Origin: Congeria kusceri
Lineage: Eukaryota; Mollusca; Bivalvia; Myida; Dreissenidae
Assembly: GCA_027627225.1 (NCBI GenBank)
Contig: CM051025.1
Coordinates: forward strand, 55,744,681 to 55,808,680
Direction: 5' to 3'
Length of the DNA: 64,000 bases
The notes under the pieces were generated by a model. It worked only from the letters and a program-made list of their open reading frames with translations, ran no database searches and was not told where the DNA came from. How positions within the stretch are numbered: the stretch's first letter is position 1; the number at the start of each line of letters is the position of its first letter. Shown here one piece after another: positions 34,953-46,681 of the stretch. The position numbers and the translations under genes are program-made.

Positions 34953-36590
34953 CTAATAAATAAATAATAATAAGATTTCTTGCTATAAAATAACTATAAT
35001 TATTTTCAGTCGCAGTTAAGTTATTACCCATTTTTGTATGAGTTTATGAAGCTAACAGTATATGCAAGGATATTATGTAATAATATAAATATTGGCACTA
35101 CATGGCACATTTTTTGTTTATTGATTAACTAACTTCATCATTGTCAATTATTGTTACATGTTAAAGTTGTTTCAGTTATAGAAAGGACTTAGGGTGCATG
35201 CTACGCAAACAAAAAATATATCTTCGCCCGCACGGATAACATACATAAAAAAAAAAAATACTTTATTTTGAATGAGAAAAGAAAGAATATATACACACTT
35301 TGTACTTTCTTTAGTGTTCCTTTTGATCTATAATAACTGGGCCGTCATGGGCGGGGCCTACAACGACATGGGCCGTTCTGACCCGCGTTCGAACCCGAAA
35401 GCGAAAATTGGAATTTCCCGATCTGTTGGAGACGGATCATACTGTCATCTGATTTATGGTTTCTTAGTCCATGCTGGTAGGTGTCTCAATATATATTCGG
35501 TTATTATGATATTGTTGAACACATGAATGTTCTCAGAATATGACGTTTTTTAATACGAATATTTTAGTGAGATTGATTATTTAGTGTTATGGAAATTGAT
35601 TTAAAATTAAATACTTTCTTAAAAGAAGTTGCATCATCCATGAAAATAATATGTCATAAATAATAAAGGTTTGTCGATATTATTTCCACAGTGAAAATCA
35701 AGCAAAAAGCTATCTATTTGTGTATCTAATTGTACTTGTATAATGTCTTCGTTGTATATATTATGGGTCTTGATAAATATTAAAGGGACCTATATTCACA
35801 GATTGAAGAATTGACAGTTTCCAAAATTTGTGTCACATATTCCAAAAATAAAATAACTCTGTATTGCACGGTGAGGAGAGACTCACCAGATTACCTCATT
35901 TCGAGGTGTTAAGAAAAATTCTGATTAATATTGTAAACAGCATGTATGTCACAGCACAGGCTAATCCGGGACGACACTTTACGCAGATGCATTAAGTCCG
36001 GTTTTCCCACGGCGTGCCTCATATATAGAAAATAACATTCCAGTTTGTGGAAATTATTATTGCATTGTTTGTTTTTATGCCTATTAAATTGTAAATGTGT
36101 TGACTATATATGGTTTTTAAGGGTCGTTGCATAATTAATTTAACAGAAAATGTTGATTCACAGTCTTTTTTGGTTTACTTACAGAAAAAATGGTGGAGAG
36201 AAGAGTTCTAAGAGGAAATCTTTTCAACTGTAGAACAGTTTTAGGTAATAAACAGAATACATAATATTTAATGCGTCTGAAGGGAGAGCACATTGTCGCT
36301 TTTGACTGTACGTCCTAATTTTAATTCAACTGTCATTAATTCTGTCCAGCTTTCCTTAGTAACTGGCAGGTGATGTGTTTTTATACATCGTAAAATATCG
36401 TTTTGTTATTTTTAATGACACAATTTGTAATTAAAAAACTGTATTATTGTTTTTCTAATTCACTTTCCAATATATAGACCATATTATATGGTATCCATAT
36501 AAGATGCGCAAATAATAGGGTGGATTGGTTAAGTAATTGATAACTTTATCAATATTGCATAAATTTTCTCAAACTTAATCTTATTCAATG
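34953..36590. other. Intergenic, no supported gene
   Basis: A GC-richer patch at 35,340-35,480 contains GCGTTCGAACCCG, which resembles a pol III B box, but no A box or SINE tail was found. An 84-codon frame across this patch has no recognisable domain. Its last stretch meets a donor-like CTG|GTAGGT at ~35,479. Confidence 0.4.
35935..36025. repeat. Dispersed-repeat fragment (CACAGGCTAATCCGGGACGA)
   Basis: CAGCACAGGCTAATCCGGGA, ACACTTTACGCAGATGCATT and AAGTCCGGTTTTCCCACGG form a GC-richer block in AT-rich surroundings. I recognise this consensus as a frequent interspersed motif of bivalve genomes. No second copy occurs in the window, so the call rests on recognition alone. Confidence 0.4.
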
Positions 36591-36599
36591 CAGAAACAA

Positions 36600-37505
36600 A
36601 TTTCCTTAAGGAAATGTGCAACACCACGCATGCCTGTGAGCTTTCCAATACAATTCCCCACAAATTTTATCCCTCATTTTTGTCCTCGTCCATCAGTCTG
36701 GTATTTTCATTTGATCACTAGATCTCCAGAACTAATGACTAACTTCAATGAAACTTTATGTGCAGCCTCCCTATCGAGAAGTTCTGTGCATAATGTGGAG
36801 TGGTTCAGGTCTGGAGATTTTTTCATTGTTTTATTGTCCTTTGATTATTATATAGGGTAATTTGTTCATTTTACACCTCAGGAACAAATGACTTGATTTA
36901 ATTGAAGCTGTATGTGCAGCATCCCAAGAAAGAAGACATGTGCATTTTGTCTGGTGGTTCCAGTCTGTTTCGCAGTTTTTGCCTTTGATTATAAAATATG
37001 GTGCACTATTTTGACTCTAGTTCACTGCAATTAATGACTCCAGTTTATGTGCATATTCAATACCAAGAGGACATGTGCATATTGTTTGGTGGTTCTGGTC
37101 TGATTAGTTTTCACTTTGATTTTTTAAAATAGGTATTTTTATTTCCGCACTAATCTCAGGTGCTAATGACTCTAATTTGGTGAAACAATTAAGCAACATA
37201 TCTGCCAAGAGGACGCGAACATATTGTCAGGTTGTTTCAATTTGATGATTTGTGTGTGTGTGGAGTTATTGCCCTCTGATTATAAAATAAGGTATTGTTG
37301 TTTACAAACTAATTATCAGCTATTTATAGCTTGAATTCAAAGAAACTTCAAATAGTTATTGTCCATTTATAATAAATACTAGGGTATTAATGTTTCTGTG
37401 CTAGATCTCAGGATCTAAAGACTTCAATTTGATTAAACGTTATGTGCTGCATTCCTACCAAAACATGTGCATATTGTCAGGTTGTTTGATACTTAATGGA
37501 GTTGT
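36600..37505 (+). repeat. Array of diverged ~140-bp monomers left of the triplication
   Basis: Words such as GAACTAATGACT(T), GAAACTTTATGTGCAGC, AAGAGGACATGTGCATATTG and GATTATAAAATA.GGTAT recur about every 135-150 bp. The array continues past 37,506 into the triplicated unit for a few monomers, so the left breakpoint of the triplication falls inside it. Related units lie at 43,600-44,230. Confidence 0.6.
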
Positions 37506-37639
37506 TGATTAGAAAAATAGGGTATATTCATTCCTGCTCTAGATTTCTTGAACTAATGACTTAAAGTAAATGAAACTTTTATTTGGAACATCACTCCTAA
37601 AAGGACATTCACCAAATAGTTCGAGCTATACTATTCAAT

Positions 37640-38190
37640 GATAGTCGGCATTGGCGTCAGCGTAATGCTCTGGTTAAGGTTTGCATGCAACAAGTCCATA
37701 TCTCGATAACTAACGGTACTACAGATATTCAATTATCTTTGGGTTCATTATGTGAGGTCACTGACCAAGGCCCATAGCTCTGACTCTGAATTTAGCTGAA
37801 TTATGCCCCTTTTTGTACTTAGAAAATTCAGGTTAAAGTTTGCTTGCAACAACTCCATATCTCGATATCTACTACATATATTCAATTGTAACTTAATACA
37901 ATGCGTTCAGGGTCATTATATACGGTCACTGACAAAGACCCATCACTGTGACCAGCATTTTAGCAGAATTATGCCCCTTTTTGTACTTAAAAAAGTCAGG
38001 TTTAAGGTTTGTGTGCAGGAGAAAATTCTGGTAAAGGTTTGCCTGCAACAAGTACATATCTCTGTAACTACTAGTAACTACTACAGATATTAAATTGAAA
38101 CTTCACTTATGTCTTTGGGCTGATTATGTAAGGTTACTGACCAAGGCCTATAACTCTGATCTCCAATTTAGCAGAATTATGCCCCTTTTT
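37640..38190 (+). repeat. Monomer array (CATATCTC.ATAACTACT type), copy 1
   Basis: Units share GGTTAA(A/G)GTTTGC.TGCAACAA, CATATCTC(G/T).TA, CAGATATTCAATT, GGTCACTGACCAAGGCCCAT and AGCAGAATTATGCCCCTTTT, with a spacing of about 165-190 bp. The same family continues at 41,937-42,425. Copies in the other blocks start near 46,132 and 54,611. The 96- and 79-codon frames here are monomer read-through, repeated identically in all three blocks. Confidence 0.75.
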
Positions 38191-40687
38191 ACCTCACCTG
38201 AGCACAATGTGCTCATGGTGAGCTTTTGGATCGCCTTTCATCTGGCATGCGTCAACATTTTCATTCAAAGAACATCTCCTACTAAACTGCTGGGAAGATT
38301 TTCAACAAACTTAACAGGAATGTTCCTTTGGTGACCCTCTTTCAAAATTGTTGAAATTGTTACGGTCCGCTGCATATTTAGGTCACCAGAGCTAAAAATA
38401 GATTTAAATCTTCTTGGCTGAAACCACTTGGCCAAGTGGTTTCATATTTGATATGTAACATTGTATAGTGGTCCTCTACAAAGATTGTTCAAATGATGCC
38501 CCTGGGGTCAGAACTGGCAATTCCCCTAGGGTCACATTGTTTATATAGACTTATATGGCAAGTGGGCCTTCAAAATCTTCTTCTTTGAAACCATAAGGTC
38601 CATGGGTTTCATATTTTGCATAAAACGTTTTGTAGTCGTCCTCTACAAAGATTATTCAAATGATGCCCCTGGGGTAAAAAATGAAAACGCCCTGGGGGTC
38701 ACATGGTGTATATAGACTTTAAGTCTTAAATACCGAAATGACTTTAAAAATGTTCTCCTCTGACACCGCAAGGCCCGGAGGTTTCATATTCAATTTGAAA
38801 CATTGTATAGTGGTCCTCTAAAAAGATTGTTAAAATTATGCCCCTGGGGTCAAAACTGGCCACGCCCCGGGTGTCACATTGTTTATATACACTTAAATAG
38901 CAAAATGACTTTAAAATCTTTTCCTCTGAAACCACAAGGCCCAGAGGTTTTATATTTGGTATGTAACATTGTATAGTGGTCCTCTACAAAGATTGTTCAA
39001 ATGATGCCCCTTGGGTCAAATCTGGCCAAGCCATGGGGGTCACATTGTTTATATAGACTTAAATAGTAAACTGACTTTAAAAATCTTCTCTGAAAATGCA
39101 AGGCCCAGAGGTTACATATTTTGAATGAAACATTGTGTTGTGGTCCTCTACAAAGATTGCACATATGATGCCCCTGGGGTCAAAACTGGCCACACACCGG
39201 GGGACACATGGTTTATATAGACTTAAATAGCAAAATGATTTTAAAAGTCTTCTCCTCTGAAACCGCAAGGCCCAGATGTTTCATATTTGGTATGTAACAT
39301 TGTTTAGTGGTCCTCTACAAAGAATGTTCAGATGATGCCCCTTTGGTGAAAACTGGCCACTCCCCGGGGTTCACATGGTTTATATAGACTTGAATAGCAA
39401 AATGACTCTTAAAATCTTCTCCTCTGAAACCGCAAGGTTCAGATGTTTTATATTTCGTATGTAAAATTGTATAGTGGTTCTCTACAAAGATTGTTCAAAT
39501 GATGCCCCTGGGGTGAAAACTGGCCACACCCTGGGTGTCACATGGTTTATATAGACTTGAATAGCGAAATGACTTTAAAAATCTTTTTCTCTGAAACTGC
39601 AAGGCCTAGAGGTTTCATATTTAGTACGTAACATTTTATAGTGGTCCTCTACAAAGATTGTTCAAGTGATGACCCTGGGGTCAAAACTGGCCACACCCCG
39701 GGGGTCAGATGGTTTATATAGACTTAAATAGCAAAATAACTTTAAAAATCTTCTCCTCTGAAACCGCAAGGCCCAGAGGTTTCATATATGGTATGTAACA
39801 TTGTATAGTGGTCCTCTACAAAGATTGTTCAAATGATGCCCCTGGGGTGAAAACGGGCAACCACCCAGGGGTCATATGGTTTATATAGACTAGAATAGCA
39901 AAATGACTTTAAAAATCTTCTCCTCTAAAATCGCAAGGCCCAGAATTTTCATATTTGCTATTTAAGTCTATATAAACCATGTGACCCCCGGGGTGTGGCC
40001 AGTTTTGACCCCAGGGACATCACTTGAACAATCTTTGTAGAGGACCACTATAAAATGTTACATACTAAATATGAAACCTCTAGGCCTATAATACATTCTA
40101 TTGAGGCCTCGATTGGGATTGCATATGGGGTGGTAGGGGTCAAGTTCAAGGTCACCATTATTAAATATAGGAAAATGGTTTCCGCTAAATATCTTGAGAC
40201 CGCATTGAGCTATTTTAATGACACTTAATACATAAGTATCTTACATCGAGACATTGCTTGGGACTGCATATGGGGTGGGTGGGGTCAAGGTCACCATTAC
40301 TGAAAATAGAAAAACGGTTTCGGCTCAATAACTTGAGAAAGCATTGCAATATTTTATTGAAACTTAATACACATATCTTATATCGAGACCTCACTTGGGT
40401 TTGCTTATTGGGTGGGTGGGGTCAAGGTCACTGTTATTAAAAGTAGAAAAACGGTTTACGCTCAATAACTTAAGAACTCATTGAGATATTTTAATGAAAC
40501 TTCATACGTAGATACCTTATATTGAGATTTTGATTTACGTATGTGGTGGGTGGGGTCAAGGTCACTGTTACTAAAAATAGAAATGCAGTTTTCACTCAAT
40601 AACTTTAAAACCTATAGAGATATTTTAATGAAACTTCATACATAGATATCAGGTGAGTGACCTATGGCCATCGTGGCCCTCTTGTTT
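38190..40687 (+). mobile_element. Helentron-like element with ~166-bp array, copy 1
   Basis: The 5' palindrome is CTCACCTGAGCACAATGTGC followed by TCATGGTGAG (38193-38222). The 3' end has CAGGTGAGTG at 40650, ATGGCCATCGTGGCC and CTCTTGTTT at 40687. Inside, GTCCTCTACAAAGATTGTTC recurs every 164-175 bp (38471, 38638, 38813, 38979, 39143, 39310, 39477, 39644 and 39811). A reversed monomer follows, then about four ~145-bp monomers of the foldback family (GATATTTTAATGAAACTTCA). It is therefore a mosaic of two monomer families within one pair of ends. Confidence 0.75.
39964..40086 (-). repeat. Inverted monomer, mate of 39603-39725
   Basis: The reverse complement of this 123-bp stretch matches 39603-39725 at all but a few positions, including the rare variants ATTTTATAGTGG and TTCAAGTGATG. 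It was therefore copied from that specific monomer and not from a generic array member. The two arms could form a long stem with a ~240-bp loop. The same arrangement is in copies 2 and 3. Confidence 0.85.
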
Positions 40688-40894
40688 GTACAGTTTTACC
40701 TCAGCATTGCCATAAGATAGGAGTTTTATGTGTTTGATACCCGCTTAGTAGTTTCCATGTTTTCAAGCATTTTTTTTATTTTGTTGTTTATATTTTTAAA
40801 TAAAATATCACTATGTGCCTTATAATTTAAATTTATACATACTTTTTAGATTATCTGTTTCAGTTTTTGTGCCAAGCCACAAGCCAGATGCATA

Positions 40895-40960
40895 ATAATG
40901 TTGATGATGATGATGATAATGATGATGATGACAGTTGATGATAATGGTCATAAACAAACT
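40895..40960 (+). repeat. GAT microsatellite, copy 1
   Basis: GTTGATGATGATGATGATAA followed by TGATGATGATGACAG and further GATGATAATGG. Copies occur near 49,390 and 57,868. Confidence 0.9.
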
Positions 40961-41039
40961 GATAACTGATCCATAAAATGACCGAATATTCTAATATTAT
41001 TCGAATACTGAATTGGAATATTCAAATAGCGTTTAAGTA

Positions 41040-41936
41040 TTCGTTGCTATCCCTTATTTTGTGTATGTAACATTTTAAAGCAATTCTCTACAAAGATTGT
41101 TCAAATTATGTCCCTGGAGTCAAACCTGGCGACACCCTGTGGGTCACATTGTTTCTTTAGACTTATTTGACAAGTGGACTTTAAAAATCTTTTCTTAAAC
41201 CAGAAGGCCCAGAGGTTTCATATTTTGTATGTAACATTGTATAGTGAGTGGTCCACTACAAAGATTGTTCAAATTATGCCCCTGGGGTAAAAAGTGGCCA
41301 CACCCCAGGGGTCACATGGTTAATACAGACTTAAATAGCAAAATGACTTTAAAAGTCTCCTTCTTTGAAACAGCAAGGCCCAGAGGTTTCGTATTTGGTA
41401 GGTAATATGTATAGTGATCCTCTATAAGGATTGTTCAAACTGTGCCCATGTGATCAAACCTGGCCAAGCCCATAAATGACAAAATTAGTTTAAAAAGTTT
41501 CTTTTCTGTAAGGCCCAGAGGTTTTGTAATTGGTATGTAACGTCTTATATTGGTCCTCTACAAAGATTGTTCAAGTTATGCCCCTGGCCACGCCCAGAGG
41601 TCATATGGTTTGTATAGACTGATATGGAAATTATGCTTTAAAAAATCTCCTCTGAAACCGCAAGTCCCTGAGGTTTCATATATTGCATGAAACATGACAT
41701 ATAGTGGTATTGTACAAAGTTTGTTCAAATTATGCACCTGGGGTAGAAAGTAGCCACGCCCTGTGGGTCACATGTTTATATAGAATAGAAAAATCTCCTG
41801 AAACTGCAAGGCTCCGATCTTTATACTCAGGTGATGGTTTAGTGCCATTCGGCCCTCTTGTTATAAGCCATTATGATGTTGATGATGATGTCTTTAACTC
41901 AGGTGAGCGACCTAGGGCCATCGTGTCCCTCTTGTT
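41040..41936 (+). mobile_element. Monomer array with two successive Helentron-like 3' ends, copy 1
   Basis: Monomers of the GTCCTCTACAAAGATTGTTC family run to a 3' end at CAGGTGATGG... GCCATTCGGCCC, CTCTTGTT (41828-41862). Only 35 bp later a second 3' end occurs: CAGGTGAGCGACCTAGGGCC... CTCTTGTT (41900-41936). No matching 5' palindrome was found for either, so this is the tail of one element lying inside the tail of another. Confidence 0.6.
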
Positions 41937-42425
41937 GTACTTAGAAAAATCAGGTTAAAGTTTGTGTGCAACAACTCTATATCTCTACAACTACTGTAGA
42001 TAATTAATTGAAACTTCACACATGTCTTCAGTGTCATTATATAAGGTCACTGGCCAAGGCCCATAACTCTGACCTGCACAGGTCAGAGTTAGGGCCCTTT
42101 TTGTACTTTTCAGTTATTTCAGGTTAAGGTTTGCGTGCAACAAGTATATATCTCTGTAACTACTACAGATATTAATTTGAAACTTCATACGTGTCTTCGG
42201 GGTCACTGACCAAGGTCTATTACTCTGACCTGCGATATAGCAGAATTATGCCCCTTTTTGTACTTAAAAAATTCAGGTTAAGGTTTGTAAGCAAGTAAAT
42301 AGCTCTGTAGCTACTTCAGATATTCAGCTGAAACTTCACACCTGTCTTCAGGGTCATAATATAAGGTCTTGGCCAATGCCCATAACTGTGACCAAAAGCA
42401 GAATTATGCCCCTTTTTGTCCTTAG
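41937..42425 (+). repeat. Second monomer array, CATATCTC type, copy 1
   Basis: Three units of the same family as 37,640-38,190. The adjacency suggests that the element ending at 41,936 inserted into this array. Confidence 0.7.
42064..42091. repeat. Private palindrome, copy 1 only
   Basis: TAACTCTGACCTG, then CA, then CAGGTCAGAGTTA: perfect 13-bp arms. At the same place copies 2 and 3 read GACCTGCAATTTAGCAGAAT, as do related monomers, so the palindrome is the derived state. Confidence 0.9.
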
Positions 42426-42429
42426 GCTA

Positions 42430-43490
42430 AAAAATAATAATGAATTGTTCTCAGGCACTTTTTCCAAAGAATGTGGAGGGAGGGCGAATTTTTTTTTTAT
42501 TGAAGTATTTTTTTCTCCTACTCTTTTATATTTGGCACTATGTAATGGCTTATTAAAACAAGTAATTAGCTACAGATTAAAGACAATTTTAAGTTTTAAT
42601 AACAACATAAGCATCCCTTTTTATAAAATTCTAAATATAGATTTATGAAGCACAAACGCTCATTTATACAAACTGATTTAAAAAGGCAATCAATTTGAAT
42701 GTTCATAATTAACATAAATGCCTTCAAATTGATATACCATCAAAATTAGAGTACTTCCATTTATAGAATTTAACTTTTCATAATTCATATTTTTTATAAT
42801 TGTCAAAAATAGGAATTATTTTTGCAAAAAATCACCAATAATTTTTGGAAATGAAAATCGACACTTGTCAATGCAGCTGGCATTTTCATTTGGCTCCGAC
42901 TTATACTGACTTATATTGACTCCGATTTTCGTTAAAAAATCTGGAATGCTATTACACAAGCAAAAGCATCTACGAAACAAAAGTTTAAATCAACAAATAG
43001 ACGATATTTATAAAGGTTCCCAATCGAAGATGACTTTTTTTTCAAATTTACGCAGTTTTTCACATTTTGTGTATATCTGATTTATATAATTAAATCAGAC
43101 AGGAAGAAAGTTACTGGAAATACCGAAATCTCTACCGGGTTACTCTTCTTCCGCTATGTTAAAATGCTGATTCGTGTAATTGTTAACCGCTGCCCATGGG
43201 ATCTAATTCAATATAGAAAGCTATCAAAATGTTAATAATTTACAGATTTCAATGCGTAGTTTTAGTATTTTGTTCGGTATTAAACATGCCTATTAGTAAC
43301 ACTTTCTGCAAAGTTTTATTTTTCTTAACGTATTTCTGGACTGTTCCTTTAAAACCCTGGCGCGATCGTCAAAAAATAGTACATACAATTTCTTTTGGCA
43401 TTAAATAAAATTCTATGAGGGCCATAAAAATATGTTGCGGCGCTGCCTGAGAAACAAATCATTAACTTTTTTTAGCCTTATAAATATTTT
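42430..43490. other. AT-rich core of the triplicated unit, no gene
   Basis: About 1.06 kb of low-copy AT-rich sequence with no protein signature. The 90-codon frame at 42,376 reads from a monomer into this stretch and is broken in copy 2 by a T deletion. It is the only part of the unit without monomer repeats. Equivalent stretches are ~50,918-51,978 and ~59,400-60,460. Confidence 0.6.
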
Positions 43491-43599
43491 GAGTAAATTT
43501 TGTGTGCAAGTACATATCTCTTTAACTACTACATAAAATCAATTGACATTTCACATACGTTTTCATGGTAATTATGTAAGGTCACTGACAGAATATATA

Positions 43600-44233
43600 T
43601 ACTCAAAGTGGAGTGAATAGTCTAGCCGGCTGTCCTGAAACAGCTTTTGTTAATGGAGTTATTGCCCTTAACTTTTAATTAGGGTATTATCGTTTCACCA
43701 CTCCTTCTCCAGGGTGCAGTATCACTTGATTTTGCAAGGTTCACACTGCAATTATCACGGATATAAACAAGCCGGTTAGTGACGTTTTTTTTAAGTAACT
43801 TTTATAAATTAGTTATATTTTTATTATCTCCTAGCACATAAAAGAACATTTTCATTGCTGGTTCTGTCAGCGTGAAATATAACACAATTATATTTATTTG
43901 ATAATCAAGGATTGTTTGCCAAAATTTTGACGTGTAGGGAATTTGTTGTTTACATCGTTTTCTCAACATGTCAAATTCTGCTTCCTGTCTCAGGAACTAA
44001 TAATAATTATTACACAACTTAATTGAAACTCCATATGCACCATTCCTTCCACAAGGACATGCAGGTATTGTCAGTGTGAATATTTTTCACTGAGGTATGG
44101 CCCTATGTTTGTAAACTGTTTCTGCACTGTTTATCAAGAAGTATAATGACTACAATGCAACGAAACTTTATACACCATCACTCATCACTACCAAGAGGAC
44201 ACGAACAAAATGATGGGTCATTCCAGTTTGATG
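43600..44233 (+). repeat. ~140-bp monomers, copy 1
   Basis: Diverged units with AATGGAGTTATTGCCCTTAA, TTAGGGTATTATCGTTTC, AGGAACTAAT and ACCAAGAGGACA.GAACA. Same family as 36,600-37,620. Copies are near 52,090 and 60,570. Confidence 0.55.
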
Positions 44234-45177
44234 TTTTTAGCTCACCTGAGCGCAGTGTGCTCATGGTGAGCTTTTATGATTGCCTTTTGTATGTCATCCG
44301 TTGTGAGTTGTCCGTCAACATTTCATTCAAACAACATCTCCTCCTAAACCACTGGGCAGATTTTCACCAAATTTCACAAGAATGATCCTTGGGTGATGCT
44401 CTTTCAAAGTTATTCAATAGTTTCAGACCACTGCATATGTAGGTCACCAGAGCTAAAAATAGATTTAAAAAGTGAAAACTTTCAAAATCTCTGAAACTGC
44501 ATGGCTGAGAGCATTCATATTTGGTATGTGGCATCCTCTAGTGGTCCTCTACAAAGATTGTTCAAATTATGCCCCTGGGATCAAAACTGGCCAAGCTCTG
44601 CGAATCACATGGTTTATATATACAAATAGCAAAAGGACTTTAAAAATCTTCTACTCTGAAACAGCAAGGCCCAGAGGTTTCGTATTTGGTAAGTAACATC
44701 TTATAGTGGTCCGGGTAAAAATTGGCCAAGCCCCTAGGGTCACTTGGTTTATATGGACTTAAATAGCAAAATGACTTTAAAAATCTTCTTCACTGAAACC
44801 GTAAGGCCCAGAGGTTTCCTATTTCGTGAGTAGCATCCTATAGTGGTCCTCTACTAAGAATGTTTAAATTATGCCCCTGGGATAAAAAGAAGGCACGTGC
44901 CCGATGTTACACGGTTTCTATGAACTTATATGACAAGTGGATTTTAAAATCTCCTCTGTTACTGCAAAGCCCAGAGATTTAATATTTGGCATGTAACATG
45001 GTATAATGGTCCTCTACAAAGATTGTTCAAATTATGCCCCTGGGGTCAAAACTGGCCACGCCCCAGGCGTCACATGTTATATTTAGACTTAAATAGCAAA
45101 ATAACTCTTCTCCTCTACCACAAGGCCCAGATCTTTATACTCTAGTGAGCGCTATAGGGCCATCTGGCCTTTTTGCT
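44234..45177 (+). mobile_element. Second Helentron-like element of the unit, copy 1
   Basis: 5' end TTTTTAGCTCACCTGAGCGC, AGTGTGCTCATGGTGAGC. 3' end CTAGTGAGCGCTATAGGGCC, ATCTGGCCTTTTTGCTT, which is a degraded hairpin and tail. Inside are about four monomers with GTCCTCTACAAAGATTGTTC or its relics. The 79- and 74-codon frames are monomer read-through. Confidence 0.7.
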
Positions 45178-45699
45178 TATTCTCCACATAGGGGGAGCAT
45201 ATACATGTAGTCACTGCTTTGATAATAGTTTCATATAGTGTTTAATGTATTGTTTGCTTCTCAGCTATTTCTCTGGAACCTCTCAATGGAACTCATGTAT
45301 AGCTTAATAACGGGGATAAGGTTACCATAATTATCACAATAAATCCACCTCACTTTTTATGGCTATATTGAAAACTTCTTTGGTAAAACCTTCCTGGATT
45401 TCAAAGTTGTTTCACATAAATGTTCCTTGGCTGACCCCCTACCAAATTCCTTCACATCATTTTGATTTCTCTAAAAAACATGGCCCATATTGGACAGGGC
45501 AGTCTTCCTTATATGGTTACATTTACACCATTAACTATTTTCTCATCTGAAACTGTTGTGCTGATTTCATAGAAATGTTCCGTGGATGACCCTCTACCAA
45601 ATTCTGTTATTTAAAAAAAACAACAACAAGGCCACGATGGGGCAGGGAAGTTTGCCTCATTTGGCTGAAAAATCTTCCTGTTTGAAACTATTTCATATA
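45178..45699 (+). repeat. Remnants of other elements, copy 1
   Basis: CTCCACATAGGGGGAGCATA is a hairpin-like start similar in layout to the innermost nested element near 22,154. It is followed by monomers of the TTTCACA.AAATGTTCC type (45,360-45,660) related to 1,630-2,815. Confidence 0.5.
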
Positions 45700-45997
45700 C
45701 TGTAGGCGTACTTACTTATTGTAGCGCGGCTAAATTTTAGCGGTCTGAGGCTATTTTTCAAAAATGCGGAATATAAGCGTGTACATGAATTAGGGCTCTC
45801 GTTTTACCGCTAAAATATAATACCTAGTGCATCTGACATTTTACGGAAAATAGGAAAGTGTCGGAAATCTGTGTAAGCTTGTTCAATGGATCAACAGGTT
45901 TCGAAAATCCCATAATAGCTCAATTAAACGATTGAAATGGTTTGCAATGCATTGTTACTTACTCGCAAGTGCGATAATTGTAATCTGAATGCTTAAA
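45700..45997 (+). mobile_element. Left 298 bp of a TIR element, cut at the duplication joint (copy 1)
   Basis: Starts CTGTAGGCGTACTTACTTAT and is identical or nearly so to 62667-62964, where the element continues to a matching right end. Here it stops exactly at the junction with copy 2. Confidence 0.85.
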
Positions 45998-46681
45998 TGA
46001 TTAGAAAAATAGGGTATATTCATTCCTGCTCTAGATTTCTTGAACTAATGACTTAAAGTAAATGAAACTTTTATTTGGAACATCACTCCTAAAAGGACAT
46101 TCACCAAATAGTTCGAGCTATACTATTCAATGATAGTCGGCATTGGCGTCAGCGTAATGCTCTGGTTAAGGTTTGCATGCAACAAGTTCATATCTCGATA
46201 ACTAACGGTACTACAGATATTCAATTATCTTTGGGTTCATTATGTGAGGTCACTGACCAAGGCCCATAGCTCTGACTCTGAATTTAGCTGAATTATGCCC
46301 CTTTTTGTACTTAGAAAATTCAGGTTAAAGTTTGCTTGCAACAACTCCATATCTCGATATCTACTACATATATTCAATTGTAACTTAATACAATGCGTTC
46401 AGGGTCATTATATACGGTCACTGACAAAGACCCATCACTGTGACCAGCATTTTAGCAGAATTATGCCCCTTTTTGTACTTAAAAAAGTCAGGTTTAAGGT
46501 TTGTGTGCAGGAGAAAATTCTGGTAAAGGTTTGCCTGCAACAAGTACATATCTCTGTAACTACTAGTAACTACTACAGATATTAAATTGAAACTTCACTT
46601 ATGTCTTTGGGCTGATTATGTAAGGTTACTGACCAAGGCCTATAACTCTGATCTCCAATTTAGCAGAATTATGCCCCTTTT

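Larger units (their letters stand above)
37506..45997 (+). repeat. Tandem triplication, copy 1 (8,492 bp)
   Basis: Starts TGATTAGAAAAATAGGGTAT and ends ATCTGAATGCTTAAA. It matches the next two copies along its entire length, with about two dozen small differences among the three. It contains, in order: a monomer array, a Helentron-like element, a GAT microsatellite, two further 3' termini, another array, an AT-rich core (42,430-43,490) with no gene, a second Helentron-like element and the left 298 bp of a TIR element. No gene is carried. Private differences include a palindrome at 42064-42091, GATCAAAAC at ~44,579, and AACGGGCAACC at ~39,852. Confidence 0.95.

Noticed and set aside
35330..35480. 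Possible tRNA-derived SINE (GCGTTCGAACCCG)
   Set aside because: Only a B-box-like word is present. No A box, tail or second copy was found in the window.
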